Positions 1 through 7,312 of a DNA stretch of 21,417 bases are shown piece after piece. The stretch lies in assembly GCA_000438255.1 (NCBI GenBank), contig FR901952.1, forward strand, positions 1 through 21,417. The letters run 5' to 3'. Each line of letters begins with the position of its first letter. Within the stretch, counting starts at the first letter, position 1. The stretch comes from Clostridium sp. CAG:389. Lineage in GTDB: Bacteria; Bacillota; Clostridia; TANB77; CAG-508. The translations under genes were made by a program, and so were the position numbers. The notes beneath the pieces are model-generated. The model did not search any database. It saw only the letters and a list, made by a program, of their open reading frames with translations, and was not told the DNA's origin.

Positions 1-78
1 TCTTTTTGAATGTAATGAAAAGGTTCAAATTTCAAAAAATATATGCAATAACATCATCTAAAAAATTCTTTCTAAACT

Positions 79-136
79 AAAAAAGTCCTTTCTGAGACAA
101 TGTCCTAAAAAGACACGTCCCAAAAAGGACTTTTTA
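79..136 (-). terminator. Rho-independent terminator after tsf
   Basis: Arms AAAAAGTCCTTT (80-91) and AAAGGACTTTTT (124-135) pair perfectly. Between them lies a second imperfect stem (TGAGAC/GTCCCA plus TGTC/GACA). On the minus strand the hairpin begins just after the tsf stop codon and ends in a run of T, so it should end the rpsB-tsf transcript. The inner stem contains GGGACG, a core also seen in two other hairpins in this window. Bases 1-78 hold no gene that I can see. Confidence 0.85.
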
Positions 137-140
137 AAAA

Positions 141-1019
141 TTATTGTAATTGTTTCATAACTTCTTCTGCGAAGTTTTCTTCTTTTTTCTCGATTCCTTC
201 ACCTTTTTCAAATCTAGCAAATGCAACTACTTCTGCATCTTTTTCACTTAATAATTGTGATACTTTTTTGCTTGGTTCTTTTACAAATGCTTGATCTACT
301 AAGCATATTTCTTCATAGAATTTTCCAATTCTACCTTGAACTATTTTTTCAGCTATTGCTTCTGGTTTACCTTCATTCATAGTTTGAATTTTTAAGATTT
401 CCATTTCTTTTTCTACTCTTTCAGCTGGAACTTCTTCTTGTTTTACAAATTCAGGTCTTGCTGCTGCAATTTGCATACAAATATCTTTTGCAACTTCTTC
501 TGTTCCTTTTGCCATGTTTACTAAAACAGCGATTTTTCCATCTCCGTGGATATATTTTGCAACTAATCCTTCTGATTCAAATCTTACAAATCTTCTGATT
601 GATAAGTTTTCTCCTATTGTTGCTATTTTTCCAACTAATGCTTCTTGTACTGTTTTTCCTTCTTCGAATTCAGCTGGTGATGCTAATAATGCTTCAACAT
701 CTGCTGGGTTTTTATCTACTATTTGTTTTGCAACATCCATTACAAATGTTTTGAATTCTTCATTTTTTGCTACGAAGTCTGTTTCTGAGTTTACTTCTAC
801 AACTGCTCCAACTTTTCCATCTTCTGAAACATAAGCTTCAACTAATCCTTCTGCTGCAACTCTTCCTGATTTTTTAGCTGCTTTTGCAATTCCTCTTTCT
901 CTTAATAGTTCCATTGCTTTTTCCATATCTCCATCAGTTTCTGTTAGAACTTTTTTGCAGTCCATCATTCCTGCACCTGTTTTTTCTCTTAATTCTTTTA
1001 CTAAACTTGCTGTAACCAT
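141..1019 (-). CDS. tsf: Translation elongation factor Ts (EF-Ts)
   Basis: EF-Ts is the cytoplasmic nucleotide exchange factor that releases GDP from EF-Tu so it can be recharged with GTP. The 292-residue protein is full length for the family. It starts with the UBA-like domain (residues 1-50, including LVKELREKTGAGMMDCKK), followed by the conserved TDFV motif at 80-83 that contacts EF-Tu, then the two core subdomains and a C-terminal helical tail. The ATG at 1019 is preceded by a clear AAGGAGG. It lies downstream of rpsB on the same strand, the usual bacterial rpsB-tsf order, with a 193-base gap containing a hairpin. A strong terminator follows, so pyrH and frr are not part of this transcript within the window. 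Unlike its neighbour rpsB, this reading frame is clean. Confidence 0.97.
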   Translation of the reverse strand: MVTASLVKELREKTGAGMMDCKKVLTETDGDMEKAMELLRERGIAKAAKKSGRVAAEGLVEAYVSEDGKVGAVVEVNSETDFVAKNEEFKTFVMDVAKQIVDKNPADVEALLASPAEFEEGKTVQEALVGKIATIGENLSIRRFVRFESEGLVAKYIHGDGKIAVLVNMAKGTEEVAKDICMQIAAARPEFVKQEEVPAERVEKEMEILKIQTMNEGKPEAIAEKIVQGRIGKFYEEICLVDQAFVKEPSKKVSQLLSEKDAEVVAFARFEKGEGIEKKEENFAEEVMKQLQ

Positions 1020-1115
1020 TTTTTATTTTCCTCCTTATATTTTATTTTTGATAAATTTAATTATCAAAATTTTTAACTATATTTAGTATAAAAATATTGT
1101 TCTTTTCTATACTAC

Positions 1116-1170
1116 AAAGAGCAAGCTTATTCCCGTCCGAATATTTTCGAACGAGCGGAGCTCGCTCTTT
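1116..1170 (-). promoter_or_regulatory. Stem-loop in the rpsB-tsf intergenic region
   Basis: AAAGAGCAAGCT (1116-1127) and AGCTCGCTCTTT (1159-1170) form a 12-bp stem. The single DNA mismatch becomes a G-U pair only in RNA made from the minus strand, which is the strand of the rpsB-tsf transcript. The 31-nt loop contains a smaller CGAA/TTCG inverted repeat. No T-run follows on the minus strand, so it is more likely an attenuator, processing site or stability hairpin than a full terminator. The T-rich stretch after it on the plus strand would also permit termination of antisense RNA. Function is inferred. Confidence 0.5.
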
Positions 1171-1212
1171 CTTTTTATAATTTTTTCTATATTTTATTAT
1201 ATATTGTTAAAA

Positions 1213-1587
1213 TTATTCTTCTTCGCTTTCAGCTACTACTTCTTCCATTGAAGTTGGTTCTTCTGAAACTTCTTCAGCTACTTCTTCTGCTTCGAAACTT
1301 TCACCTTGTCTTCCTTCAATGATTGCATTTGCCATTACATCTGTTATTAATTTAACAGCTCTTATAGCATCATCATTTCCTGGTATAGCGTAATCTACTT
1401 CTTCTGGATTGCAGTTTGTATCTACTAATCCGATTACTGGAATTCCTAATTTTTTAGCTTCTAATATTGCTATATGTTCTTTTTTAGGATCTACTAAGAA
1501 TATAACTCCTGGTATTTCTTCCATTTCTTTGATTCCACCTAAGTTTCTTTCTAGTTTTTCCATTTCTTTCTTTAATAAGATTACTTC
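1213..1587 (-). pseudogene. rpsB: 30S ribosomal protein S2, 3' part
   Basis: This is the C-terminal half of ribosomal protein S2, a component of the small subunit that binds late in assembly and is needed for mRNA binding near S1. It reads from [18 protein letters not shown] through [20 protein letters not shown] and [20 protein letters not shown] to an acidic Glu/Ser-rich tail, all typical of S2. The frame is entered at about 1587, just after the middle fragment hits a stop at 1581-1583, so its first residues repeat those already encoded upstream. A 38-base exact direct repeat (1550-1587 and 1627-1664) marks the junction. No start codon or ribosome binding site of its own is evident. It can only be made as part of S2 if the upstream frame is restored. 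Confidence 0.85.
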
Positions 1588-1664
1588 GGTACTTCAGTCA
1601 TTTCTTTAATACCACCTAAGTTTTTCTCTAGTTTTTCCATTTCTTTCTTTAATAAGATTACTTC
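1550..1664. repeat. 38-bp exact direct repeat in rpsB
   Basis: Positions 1550-1587 and 1627-1664 are identical over 38 bases, 77 bases apart. Both encode part of the S2 helix KKEMEKLE(K/R)NLGG. The reading frame breaks immediately beyond the 1550-1587 copy. This is the second duplicated part of the mosaic rpsB and the place where a read or k-mer path could have jumped. Confidence 0.85.
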
Positions 1665-1850
1665 TTTTTTAGGTAATACGTCAAATGTACCATCTTCTTG
1701 CATTTTTTCTAAATCTTTTAATCTTTGTACTCTTGTTCTGATTGTATCGAAGTTTGTTAACATTCCTCCTAACCATCTTTGGTCAATATAGTACATTCCT
1801 GATTTTTCTGCTGCTTCTTTAACACATTCTTGTGCTTGTTTTTTTGTTCC
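1581..1850 (-). pseudogene. rpsB: 30S ribosomal protein S2, middle part (third copy of repeated segment)
   Basis: This section encodes S2 residues from [16 protein letters not shown] through [20 protein letters not shown] and [20 protein letters not shown] to [12 protein letters not shown], then stops. It is a third version of the segment already encoded twice upstream and is the most diverged (IDQRWLGGM rather than [23 protein letters not shown] rather than [14 protein letters not shown]). The frame differs from the 5' part: at 1850-1855 one base appears to be missing from a GAA GAN GGA sequence. The protein-level differences look like natural S2 variation between related strains or species, not random decay, since the reading frame inside the segment stays open. 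Confidence 0.85.
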
Positions 1851-2362
1851 TCTTCTTGCATAGTTTCTAATTGTGTTAATCTGTCAATTCTTTTTCTGAT
1901 TGTATCAAAATTTGTTAATGTTCCACCTAACCATCTTTGGTTAACATAGTACATACCGCATTTTTCTGCTGCTTCTTTCATGCAATCTTGTGCTTGTTTT
2001 TGCATTTTTTCAAGTTCTAGTAATCTTCCAATTCTTTTTCTAATTGTTGAGAAGTTAGTTAATGTACCACCTAACCATCTTTGATTTACATAGTACATAC
2101 CGCATTTTTCTGCAGCTTCTTTAACACATTCTTGTGCTTGTTTTTTTGTTCCTACAAATAGAACTGTTTTTCCTTCTTCTGCTTGTTCTTTTAAGAAAGC
2201 ATATGCTTCATCGATTTTTTTAGATGTTTTTTGTAAATCGATTATATGGATTCCGTTTCTAGCTTGAAATATGTATTCAGCCATTTTAGGATCCCATCTT
2301 CTTGTTTGATGTCCAAAGTGAACACCTGCTTCTAGTAATTGTTTCATTGCAACTACTGCCAT
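1769..2362 (-). pseudogene. rpsB: 30S ribosomal protein S2, 5' part with internal duplication
   Basis: This is the N-terminal part of ribosomal protein S2. I start it at the ATG at 2362 ([20 protein letters not shown], the standard S2 start), which has GGGAGG upstream; an ATG further upstream at 2407 lacks such support. Residues 1-121 look normal ([47 protein letters not shown]). Residues 122-169 then repeat [20 protein letters not shown]...LETMQ in frame. After about residue 170 the frame is lost and out-of-frame codons run to a stop at 1769. With the extra copies removed, the three parts add up to an S2 of about 253 residues, the usual size. S2 is essential, so either another copy exists or the assembly is wrong. 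Confidence 0.85.
1848..2146 (-). repeat. Tandem copies 1 and 2 of the rpsB internal segment
   Basis: Copy 1 (2146-2000) encodes KKQAQECV...LEKMQ and copy 2 (1999-1856) encodes KQAQDCMK...LETMQ. They are about 147 bases long and similar but not identical in DNA, with an exactly shared run across the catagtacataccgcattt region. A third copy follows from 1850 down to about 1700. The first junction is in frame and the second shifts frame. Both junctions fall at short stretches of similar sequence (KMQ/KKQ and EEGT/EDGT). Confidence 0.85.
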
Positions 2363-2465
2363 TTTAAATTCCTCCCTTTTTGTTTTTACTTCCATAAAGT
2401 TCATCATTTAAATGGGACCAATTTCTTGGCACTTCCCCTTAAACTTGCTTTATGTGTTTATTACG
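2363..2465 (-). promoter_or_regulatory. rpsB 5' leader, possible autoregulatory structure
   Basis: About 100 nt separate the predicted transcription start (near 2465) from the rpsB ATG. On the minus strand the leader contains a compact structure: GGG, an internal loop, CCAA-gaaa-TTGG, then CCC, followed by AAATTTAAA-like sequence and the GGGAGG ribosome binding site. Ribosomal-protein leaders of this kind are commonly bound by the encoded protein to control translation. I infer this from position and pairing, and I do not recognise a specific named motif. Confidence 0.35.
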
Positions 2466-2471
2466 CATTAC

Positions 2472-2500
2472 ATTATACCAGCATTTTCCTGTAAATGCAA
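2472..2500 (-). promoter_or_regulatory. Sigma-A-type promoter of rpsB-tsf
   Basis: On the minus strand, TTGCAT (2495-2500) and TATAAT (2472-2477) are separated by exactly 17 bases. The -10 is preceded by TGG, giving an extended TGnTATAAT. This is a near-consensus strong promoter, as expected for a ribosomal protein operon. Confidence 0.85.
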
Positions 2501-2541
2501 GTATTTTTTATTAAATTTTATTTTTTTATGTCATCTACGGT

Positions 2542-2585
2542 TACAGTTCAGTAAGAATATACGAACTGTACTATTGTAAGATAGT
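2542..2585. repeat. Paired inverted repeats in the gene-free region between rpsB and the DUF4912 gene
   Basis: TACAGTTC (2542-2549) pairs with GAACTGTA (2563-2570), and directly after it ACTAT (2570-2574) pairs with ATAGT (2581-2585), followed by a T-rich run on the plus strand. The 320-base gap 2363-2682 otherwise holds the rpsB leader and promoter and, near its right end, the DUF4912 gene's start signals (AT-rich promoter-like sequence at 2610-2650 and AGGAGG at 2671). The repeats could be a remnant terminator or an operator. No coding sequence was seen. Confidence 0.45.
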
Positions 2586-2682
2586 AGTTTTATTTTTATT
2601 TTTTTGTTTTTTTACTTGAATTTATTTTAATTTTATTATAGTATATATAGAAGAAAAATGAGATATACATAGGAGGAAAAAA

Positions 2683-3534
2683 ATGCCAAGAAAATCAAAA
2701 GAAGAATCACCTAAAACAGAAAAAGAAATAGTATCAAAAAGATCAAAAAGTACTACAAAAAATGATACTTCAAGTACAAAAAAAACAGTAGCAAAAAAAG
2801 CAACGGCCTTAAAAACAGAAGAATTAAAAAAAGTATCTACTAAAACAGTACGTAATTCATCATCTAAAAGTTCGGTGGCAAAAAAAACTAAATCAAAATC
2901 TACAAAAACAACTGTAAAAAAATCAGAGAAAAAATTAATTAATAATTCTACAAATGTAGTTGAATATTATGATTTACCACAAAAATACAATCAAACAGTT
3001 GTAAAAGTTTTAGCACAAACACCAAAAACCCTATTCGTTTATTGGGAAATTTCAGATGACGATATTGAAAAATTTAAAAATGATTATGGAGAAAACTTTT
3101 TTGAAACTACAAAACCAGTTTTAATTATTCATAATGATACATTAAATTATAGTTTTGAAGTTGATATAAATGATTTTGCAAATAGCTGGTATTTACATGT
3201 AAATGATAGTAATTCTGATTATAGAATTGAACTTGGTAGACGTCCTTTACAAATTAATGAAAACATTCAATCAGATTATATATACATAACTTCTTCAAAT
3301 GAGATTGAATCTCCTAATGACCATATTTTATTTAACAATTCTCAAAAAATGGTTTATTTTAGAAATGTAAAAACTAATGTTGAAACATCTAAACCTCTAT
3401 CTTCATTGTCATTTATAAGAAATATGGGAAAAATTTATGAAATATATGACTTATATCAAGAATTATATAAAAATGAAGAAAATATTGAAGATTTGACAAA
3501 TCCATCTTCACATACATCTTCTCAATTCAAATGA
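2683..3534 (+). CDS. DUF4912 domain protein with lysine-rich N-terminal tail
   Basis: The 283-residue protein has two parts. Residues 1-90 are almost entirely Lys, Ser, Thr and Ala (for example KKTVAKKATALKTEELKK), a disordered, strongly basic tail resembling histone H1-like or nucleic-acid-binding tails. Residues about 93-235 match DUF4912: LPQKYNQTVVKVLAQTPKTL then FVYWEISDDD, the family's characteristic aromatic YWE block, followed by a beta-rich stretch that includes SWYLHVNDSNSDYRIELG. The biochemical role of DUF4912 is not known to me. No signal peptide or membrane segment is visible. The start follows AGGAGG by six bases. It sits 89 bases upstream of a GH57 branching enzyme on the same strand, so a role in glycan or polysaccharide metabolism is a reasonable inference but not shown. 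Confidence 0.8.
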   Translation: MPRKSKEESPKTEKEIVSKRSKSTTKNDTSSTKKTVAKKATALKTEELKKVSTKTVRNSSSKSSVAKKTKSKSTKTTVKKSEKKLINNSTNVVEYYDLPQKYNQTVVKVLAQTPKTLFVYWEISDDDIEKFKNDYGENFFETTKPVLIIHNDTLNYSFEVDINDFANSWYLHVNDSNSDYRIELGRRPLQINENIQSDYIYITSSNEIESPNDHILFNNSQKMVYFRNVKTNVETSKPLSSLSFIRNMGKIYEIYDLYQELYKNEENIEDLTNPSSHTSSQFK

Positions 3535-3562
3535 GGCAAGTTGGAAATTCCAAATTTGTCTC
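3533..3562 (+). promoter_or_regulatory. Intercistronic stem-loop between the DUF4912 gene and GH57
   Basis: Immediately at the stop codon, GAGGCAAGTTGG can pair with CCAAATTTGTCTC in plus-strand RNA, using two G-U pairs and one bulged A, with a small AAATT-type loop. There is no T-run after it, so it looks like a stability or processing hairpin within a two-gene transcript and not a strong terminator. Confidence 0.45.
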
Positions 3563-3623
3563 ACAATTTGTTAAGAAATGTACACTAGTGATAAACAATT
3601 GAAAAAACGAAGGGAGAATTATA

Positions 3624-5210
3624 ATGCAAGATAAAAAAGGTTATGTAAGTTTTGTATTACATGCACATCTTCCATTTATACATCACCCTGAAAGTGATGA
3701 TTATTTAGAAGAATCATGGTTATATGAAGCAATATCAGAAACATATATACCACTACTTACAAATTTTAAAAAATTAGTTGATGAAGGGGTAGATTTTAGA
3801 ATAACAATGTCTATGACTCCTCCTCTTCTTTCAATGTTAGATAATAAATTATTACAAAAAAAATATATCAAATATTTAAAAAAATTAATTGAACTTTCTG
3901 AAAAAGAAGTTATTAGAACTGCTGGTGATGAAAGATTAAATAAATTAGCCCATTATTATTTAGATAGATATTCTAATGATTTACACCTTTTCAAAGATGT
4001 TTTTAATTGTGATTTAATTAGTCAATTCAAACACTTTCAAGACATCGGTGTTTTAGAAATCATCACTTGTGGTGCTACACATGGCTACTTCCCTATTTTA
4101 TATGTTAATGAAAAAACAGTTAAAGCTCAAATTGCAGTTGGAGTTCAAACATATAAAAAATATTTTGGAAGACAACCACGTGGAATTTGGTTGCCTGAAT
4201 GTGGCTATATTCCAGAAGCTGATAAATATCTAAAAGAATTTGGAATAGAATATGTAATTACAGAATCTCATGGTATTTTATATGCTAACCCTACTCCTGT
4301 TTATGGAACATTTGCACCAATCGTTTCACCAGAAGGTGTTGTTGCATTTGGACGTGATATAGAATCTTCAAGGCAAGTATGGAGTTCAATAAACGGTTAC
4401 CCCGGTGATTATAATTATAGAGAATTCTATCGTGATATTGGTTATGAAGCAGACTATGACTACATTAAACCATATATTGCCCACAACGGTGTTAGAGTTC
4501 ATACTGGTATAAAATATTATAGAATTACCGGAAAAACTGAACAAAAAGACTATTACGATTTACAATGGGCAAAAGATTCAGCTGAGAAACAAGCTGGTCA
4601 TTTCTTAGATTGTAGAACAAAGCAAATTTCAGATTTGGCCCAATATATGGACAAACCTCCTATTATTTTATGCCCATATGATGCAGAGCTTTACGGTCAT
4701 TGGTGGTATGAAGGTCCATACTGGTTATATATTTTATTTAAAAAAATCTATTATGATGATTGTAATTTTAAACTAATTACACCATCAGAATATATTGATA
4801 AATATCCTGAAATTCAAGTAGCTTCACCTTGTCGTTCTAGCTGGGGTGCTAACGGTTATAGTGAAGTTTGGCTTAATCCTACAAATGATTATGCTCATAA
4901 ACATTTACATGTTGCCGGAGATAGAATGTGCGAATTGGCTAATTTATTTCCTAATGCAAAAGGTTTAAAGAAAAAAGCATTGAATCAATGTGCAAGAGAA
5001 TTATTGCTTGCTCAAAGTAGTGATTGGTTGTTCATTATTACTAATGGAACTATGGTAGATTATGCTAAAAAACGTATTAAAGATCACATTGGCCGTTTTA
5101 CTAAGCTATATTATCAAATTAAAAATGATGAAATTAATGAAACGTTCTTAAAAGATATTTCTAAAAAGGATTGCGTTTTTCCTGATATAGATTATAAAAT
5201 TTATCAATAA
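3624..5210 (+). CDS. GH57 1,4-alpha-glucan branching enzyme
   Basis: Family GH57 branching enzymes cut an alpha-1,4-glucan chain and re-attach it through an alpha-1,6 bond, making branched glycogen-like polymer in the cytoplasm. At 528 residues the size matches the family. The conserved regions are visible in order: HAHLPFIHH (13-21), the ATHGYFP region (151-157), GIWLPECGY (187-195) with the expected nucleophile Glu192, and CPYDAELYGHWWYEGP (350-365) with the expected general acid Asp353. A C-terminal helical region ending near residue 500 (LLLAQSSDWLFIITNG) is also typical. The start follows AAGGGAG. It pairs with the DUF4912 gene upstream and is followed by a long palindrome. Branching activity is the best assignment, but some GH57 enzymes are amylases or glucanotransferases, so the exact reaction is inferred. 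Confidence 0.88.
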   Translation: MQDKKGYVSFVLHAHLPFIHHPESDDYLEESWLYEAISETYIPLLTNFKKLVDEGVDFRITMSMTPPLLSMLDNKLLQKKYIKYLKKLIELSEKEVIRTAGDERLNKLAHYYLDRYSNDLHLFKDVFNCDLISQFKHFQDIGVLEIITCGATHGYFPILYVNEKTVKAQIAVGVQTYKKYFGRQPRGIWLPECGYIPEADKYLKEFGIEYVITESHGILYANPTPVYGTFAPIVSPEGVVAFGRDIESSRQVWSSINGYPGDYNYREFYRDIGYEADYDYIKPYIAHNGVRVHTGIKYYRITGKTEQKDYYDLQWAKDSAEKQAGHFLDCRTKQISDLAQYMDKPPIILCPYDAELYGHWWYEGPYWLYILFKKIYYDDCNFKLITPSEYIDKYPEIQVASPCRSSWGANGYSEVWLNPTNDYAHKHLHVAGDRMCELANLFPNAKGLKKKALNQCARELLLAQSSDWLFIITNGTMVDYAKKRIKDHIGRFTKLYYQIKNDEINETFLKDISKKDCVFPDIDYKIYQ

Positions 5211-5213
5211 TTG

Positions 5214-5312
5214 AACTGAATTTGGGGACGGAGGAAAAAAACAGTTTTTGCATGTATAATTTTTATAAGTAAATGCAAAAACTGTTTTTTTCCTCCGTCC
5301 CCAAATTCAGTT
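5214..5312. repeat. 40-bp perfect palindrome with GGGGACGG core
   Basis: Positions 5214-5253 and 5273-5312 are perfect reverse complements over 40 bases, enclosing a 19-base loop that itself contains TATAA/TTATA. The arms carry TTTGGGGACGGAGG and its complement. The element is bounded by GH57 (stop at 5208-5210) and the ytxC leader. It can act as a terminator (T-rich sequence follows on the plus strand), but the stem is far longer than a terminator needs. The GGGGACGG core and intergenic location resemble REP/MITE-type palindromes mobilised by REP-associated transposases. No transposase lies in the window. Confidence 0.85.
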
Positions 5313-5402
5313 TTCTTCTTTTTCACTCTTTTCTTTATTTTGCATATTATAATGTATAACTTTCAAGAGTTTAGCAGATAATATAAAAGAAGGGAGAAAC
5401 TC

Positions 5403-6278
5403 ATGAAATCCATATGTATAAAAACAAACAACGAAAATCAATTAAATTATCTACTAAACGAGCTTGAATATATAGAAATCAAACCAGTAATAATATCAAC
5501 TAATAAATTCAAAAATTATAAAAACATAATAATACATTATAAAGGAAATGACATAAAAAAATTTATTCATGAAGTTTCCTGTATTCTTTCATGTCTGGTA
5601 ATTGATGAACTAGAAGAAAAATTTATAAATCAATTACTAATAAAAAACTATTTTTACTTTGACTCTAATGAAAGAAAACATATTACAGAAATGTGTTTTG
5701 AGATTTTTGCTGATGATTTTAATTTGTATTTTGATAAAAAATACAATTGTCTAATAAATGATTTTGAGGTTTATTTATCTTCTAACAAATCTATAATTTT
5801 AACTGGTTTTCTGAATTTTAGAGTTAAAGATTATCTTTTAATTTTAGAAGATGCTGTTGATGAGGCTGTGAATAGTTTTGTTATTGAAAAAGAGTATTTA
5901 GAGTTTATTTCTCTTCTTAAAATGTATATAAATTCTCAAAAGTCCTCTTGTGATGTTGTTCATTTAATTTATAACAATGAATCTTCCATTTTGCTTGATA
6001 AGGATAAGAATATAATTGATGTTTCTGATGATATTTTTAAAGCTAAGTATTTATCCGATATTTCTTTTTCTTCTAATGATTATGCTTTGAATAGTTTACT
6101 TACTTTAATTCCTAAAAAAATTTATATTCATCTCATTAATAATTGTGTTGATGAGTTTATTCATACTATTTCTCTTATTTTTGAGAATAGAGTTGAAATT
6201 TGCACTGATTGTAGTATTTGTCAAATTTATAAAAATAATCCGTCTAATTTAAAAAAGACCTTTATAAAAAATAAATAA
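5403..6278 (+). CDS. ytxC: Putative sporulation protein YtxC
   Basis: The 291-residue protein matches the YtxC-like family of spore formers, whose molecular function is not established. The best evidence is the C-terminal part: a helical region with IYIHLINNCVDEFIHTISL followed by FENRVEICTDCSIC, giving a CxxCxxC cluster (Cys267, 270, 273) that suggests a metal site. The N-terminal half is variable, Asn/Lys/Ile-rich, and has no signal peptide or clear membrane segment. The ATG at 5403 follows GAAGGGAG. The gene stands alone after the palindrome and runs convergently into gpr; the two share a hairpin terminator that overlaps the ytxC stop codon. Finding it next to gpr supports a spore-forming host. 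Confidence 0.78.
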   Translation: MKSICIKTNNENQLNYLLNELEYIEIKPVIISTNKFKNYKNIIIHYKGNDIKKFIHEVSCILSCLVIDELEEKFINQLLIKNYFYFDSNERKHITEMCFEIFADDFNLYFDKKYNCLINDFEVYLSSNKSIILTGFLNFRVKDYLLILEDAVDEAVNSFVIEKEYLEFISLLKMYINSQKSSCDVVHLIYNNESSILLDKDKNIIDVSDDIFKAKYLSDISFSSNDYALNSLLTLIPKKIYIHLINNCVDEFIHTISLIFENRVEICTDCSICQIYKNNPSNLKKTFIKNK

Positions 6279-6289
6279 TGGTCTTTTTT
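6251..6289. terminator. Bidirectional terminator between ytxC and gpr
   Basis: AAAAAAGACC (6251-6260) and GGTCTTTTTT (6280-6289) form a perfect 10-bp stem with T-runs on both strands and a 19-base loop. The left arm lies inside the last ytxC codons. It is placed to stop both converging transcripts. Confidence 0.85.
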
Positions 6290-6322
6290 AGTATTTATAA
6301 ATACAACTAATTTTACATTGTC

Positions 6323-7267
6323 TTACATACTTAGATTAATTCCTTTTGCTACAACCTCTGTCATATTTTCAATTAAATCATCAATCTCCTTAGGAGTAAC
6401 AATCAAATTAAAATCACCAGGAATAAGAGCCTCTTTTATCTCATCATAATTATCCTGTTCCTTCAATTGATTTAAGTAATCATTTGACTTTGCCTCTTCT
6501 TGAAGTTTTGTTATGAACATATTTAAGCAATCATTTACAAGTACCGCTGTTTCGACAACTGTTGGTATACCTATTGCAATAACTGGTATGCCAAGTGTTG
6601 ATTGACTTATTTCAGACCTTTTATTTCCAACACCTGCTCCTGGTACTATTCCTGTATCAGAAAGTTGAACAGTACTACTTATTCTTTCAATACTTCTTGA
6701 TGCTAATGCATCTATTACTATTACTAGCTTAGGATGTATATTATCTACTATTCCTTTTAATATTTCAACTGTTTCTATTCCTGTTGTTCCCAAAACTCCT
6801 GGTGATATTGCACTTACCATTCTAGTTCCTTCTTCTACATATTGTGGTAAATAATTTATTATATGTCTTGTTACTTCAATATCATTTACTACTTTTGGTC
6901 CCAAACTGTCTGGTGTTACATATATATTTCCAAGACCTACAACTAATATTTCACCTTGCTTATCTACATGTAAATCTAATATTTTTGTTAGTTCATTTGA
7001 TAATGTTTCTGCCGATTTTTCAATATCTTCATCTTGTGCTATTTTTAATTTTTTTATGTCTATTGTTATATAGTTTCCTATTGGTTTTCCTATTGCTTTT
7101 TCTCCTTCTGCATTTGTTATTTTCACTCTTTCTACTGATATATTTTCGTTTATTTCTTGTTTTTCGCTTTCTATTCCATCTATTTCATTTTCTATACTAT
7201 TAGCTTTTCTGTATAAGTCTCGTCTTTCTGTTGCTAAATCTGTTCTAAAATTGTAATTTTCTGTCAT
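6323..7267 (-). CDS. gpr: Germination protease Gpr (spore protease)
   Basis: Gpr cleaves the small acid-soluble proteins that coat spore DNA, releasing amino acids during germination. It is an aspartic-type peptidase of family A25, made as a zymogen in the forespore. The 314-residue protein shows the family hallmarks: NFRTDLATE at 6-14 (the self-processing region, with an unusually short stretch before it), VVGLGNIYVTPDSLGP at 109-124 including Asp120, VIDALASRSIERISSTVQ at 184-201 including Asp186, and SDTGIVPGAGVGNKRSEIS at 203-221. Asp120 and Asp186 are the likely equivalents of the two essential aspartates. Residues 22-45 are Glu-rich. It ends the nlpC-comEC-gpr run, 45 bases after comEC, with AGAGGA upstream of the ATG. 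Forespore-specific control is known for the family; I did not identify a sigma-G promoter. Confidence 0.95.
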   Translation of the reverse strand: MTENYNFRTDLATERRDLYRKANSIENEIDGIESEKQEINENISVERVKITNAEGEKAIGKPIGNYITIDIKKLKIAQDEDIEKSAETLSNELTKILDLHVDKQGEILVVGLGNIYVTPDSLGPKVVNDIEVTRHIINYLPQYVEEGTRMVSAISPGVLGTTGIETVEILKGIVDNIHPKLVIVIDALASRSIERISSTVQLSDTGIVPGAGVGNKRSEISQSTLGIPVIAIGIPTVVETAVLVNDCLNMFITKLQEEAKSNDYLNQLKEQDNYDEIKEALIPGDFNLIVTPKEIDDLIENMTEVVAKGINLSM

Positions 7268-7312
7268 AAAAATTCATTCCTCTCTTTATTCAATTTTTAC
7301 AATTTTAGTATC

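Noticed and set aside
1700..2146. Regular similar repeats suggesting a CRISPR array or repeat-protein domain
   Set aside because: Units are about 147 bases of S2 coding sequence with no spacers. They are duplicated gene segments, not a CRISPR array.
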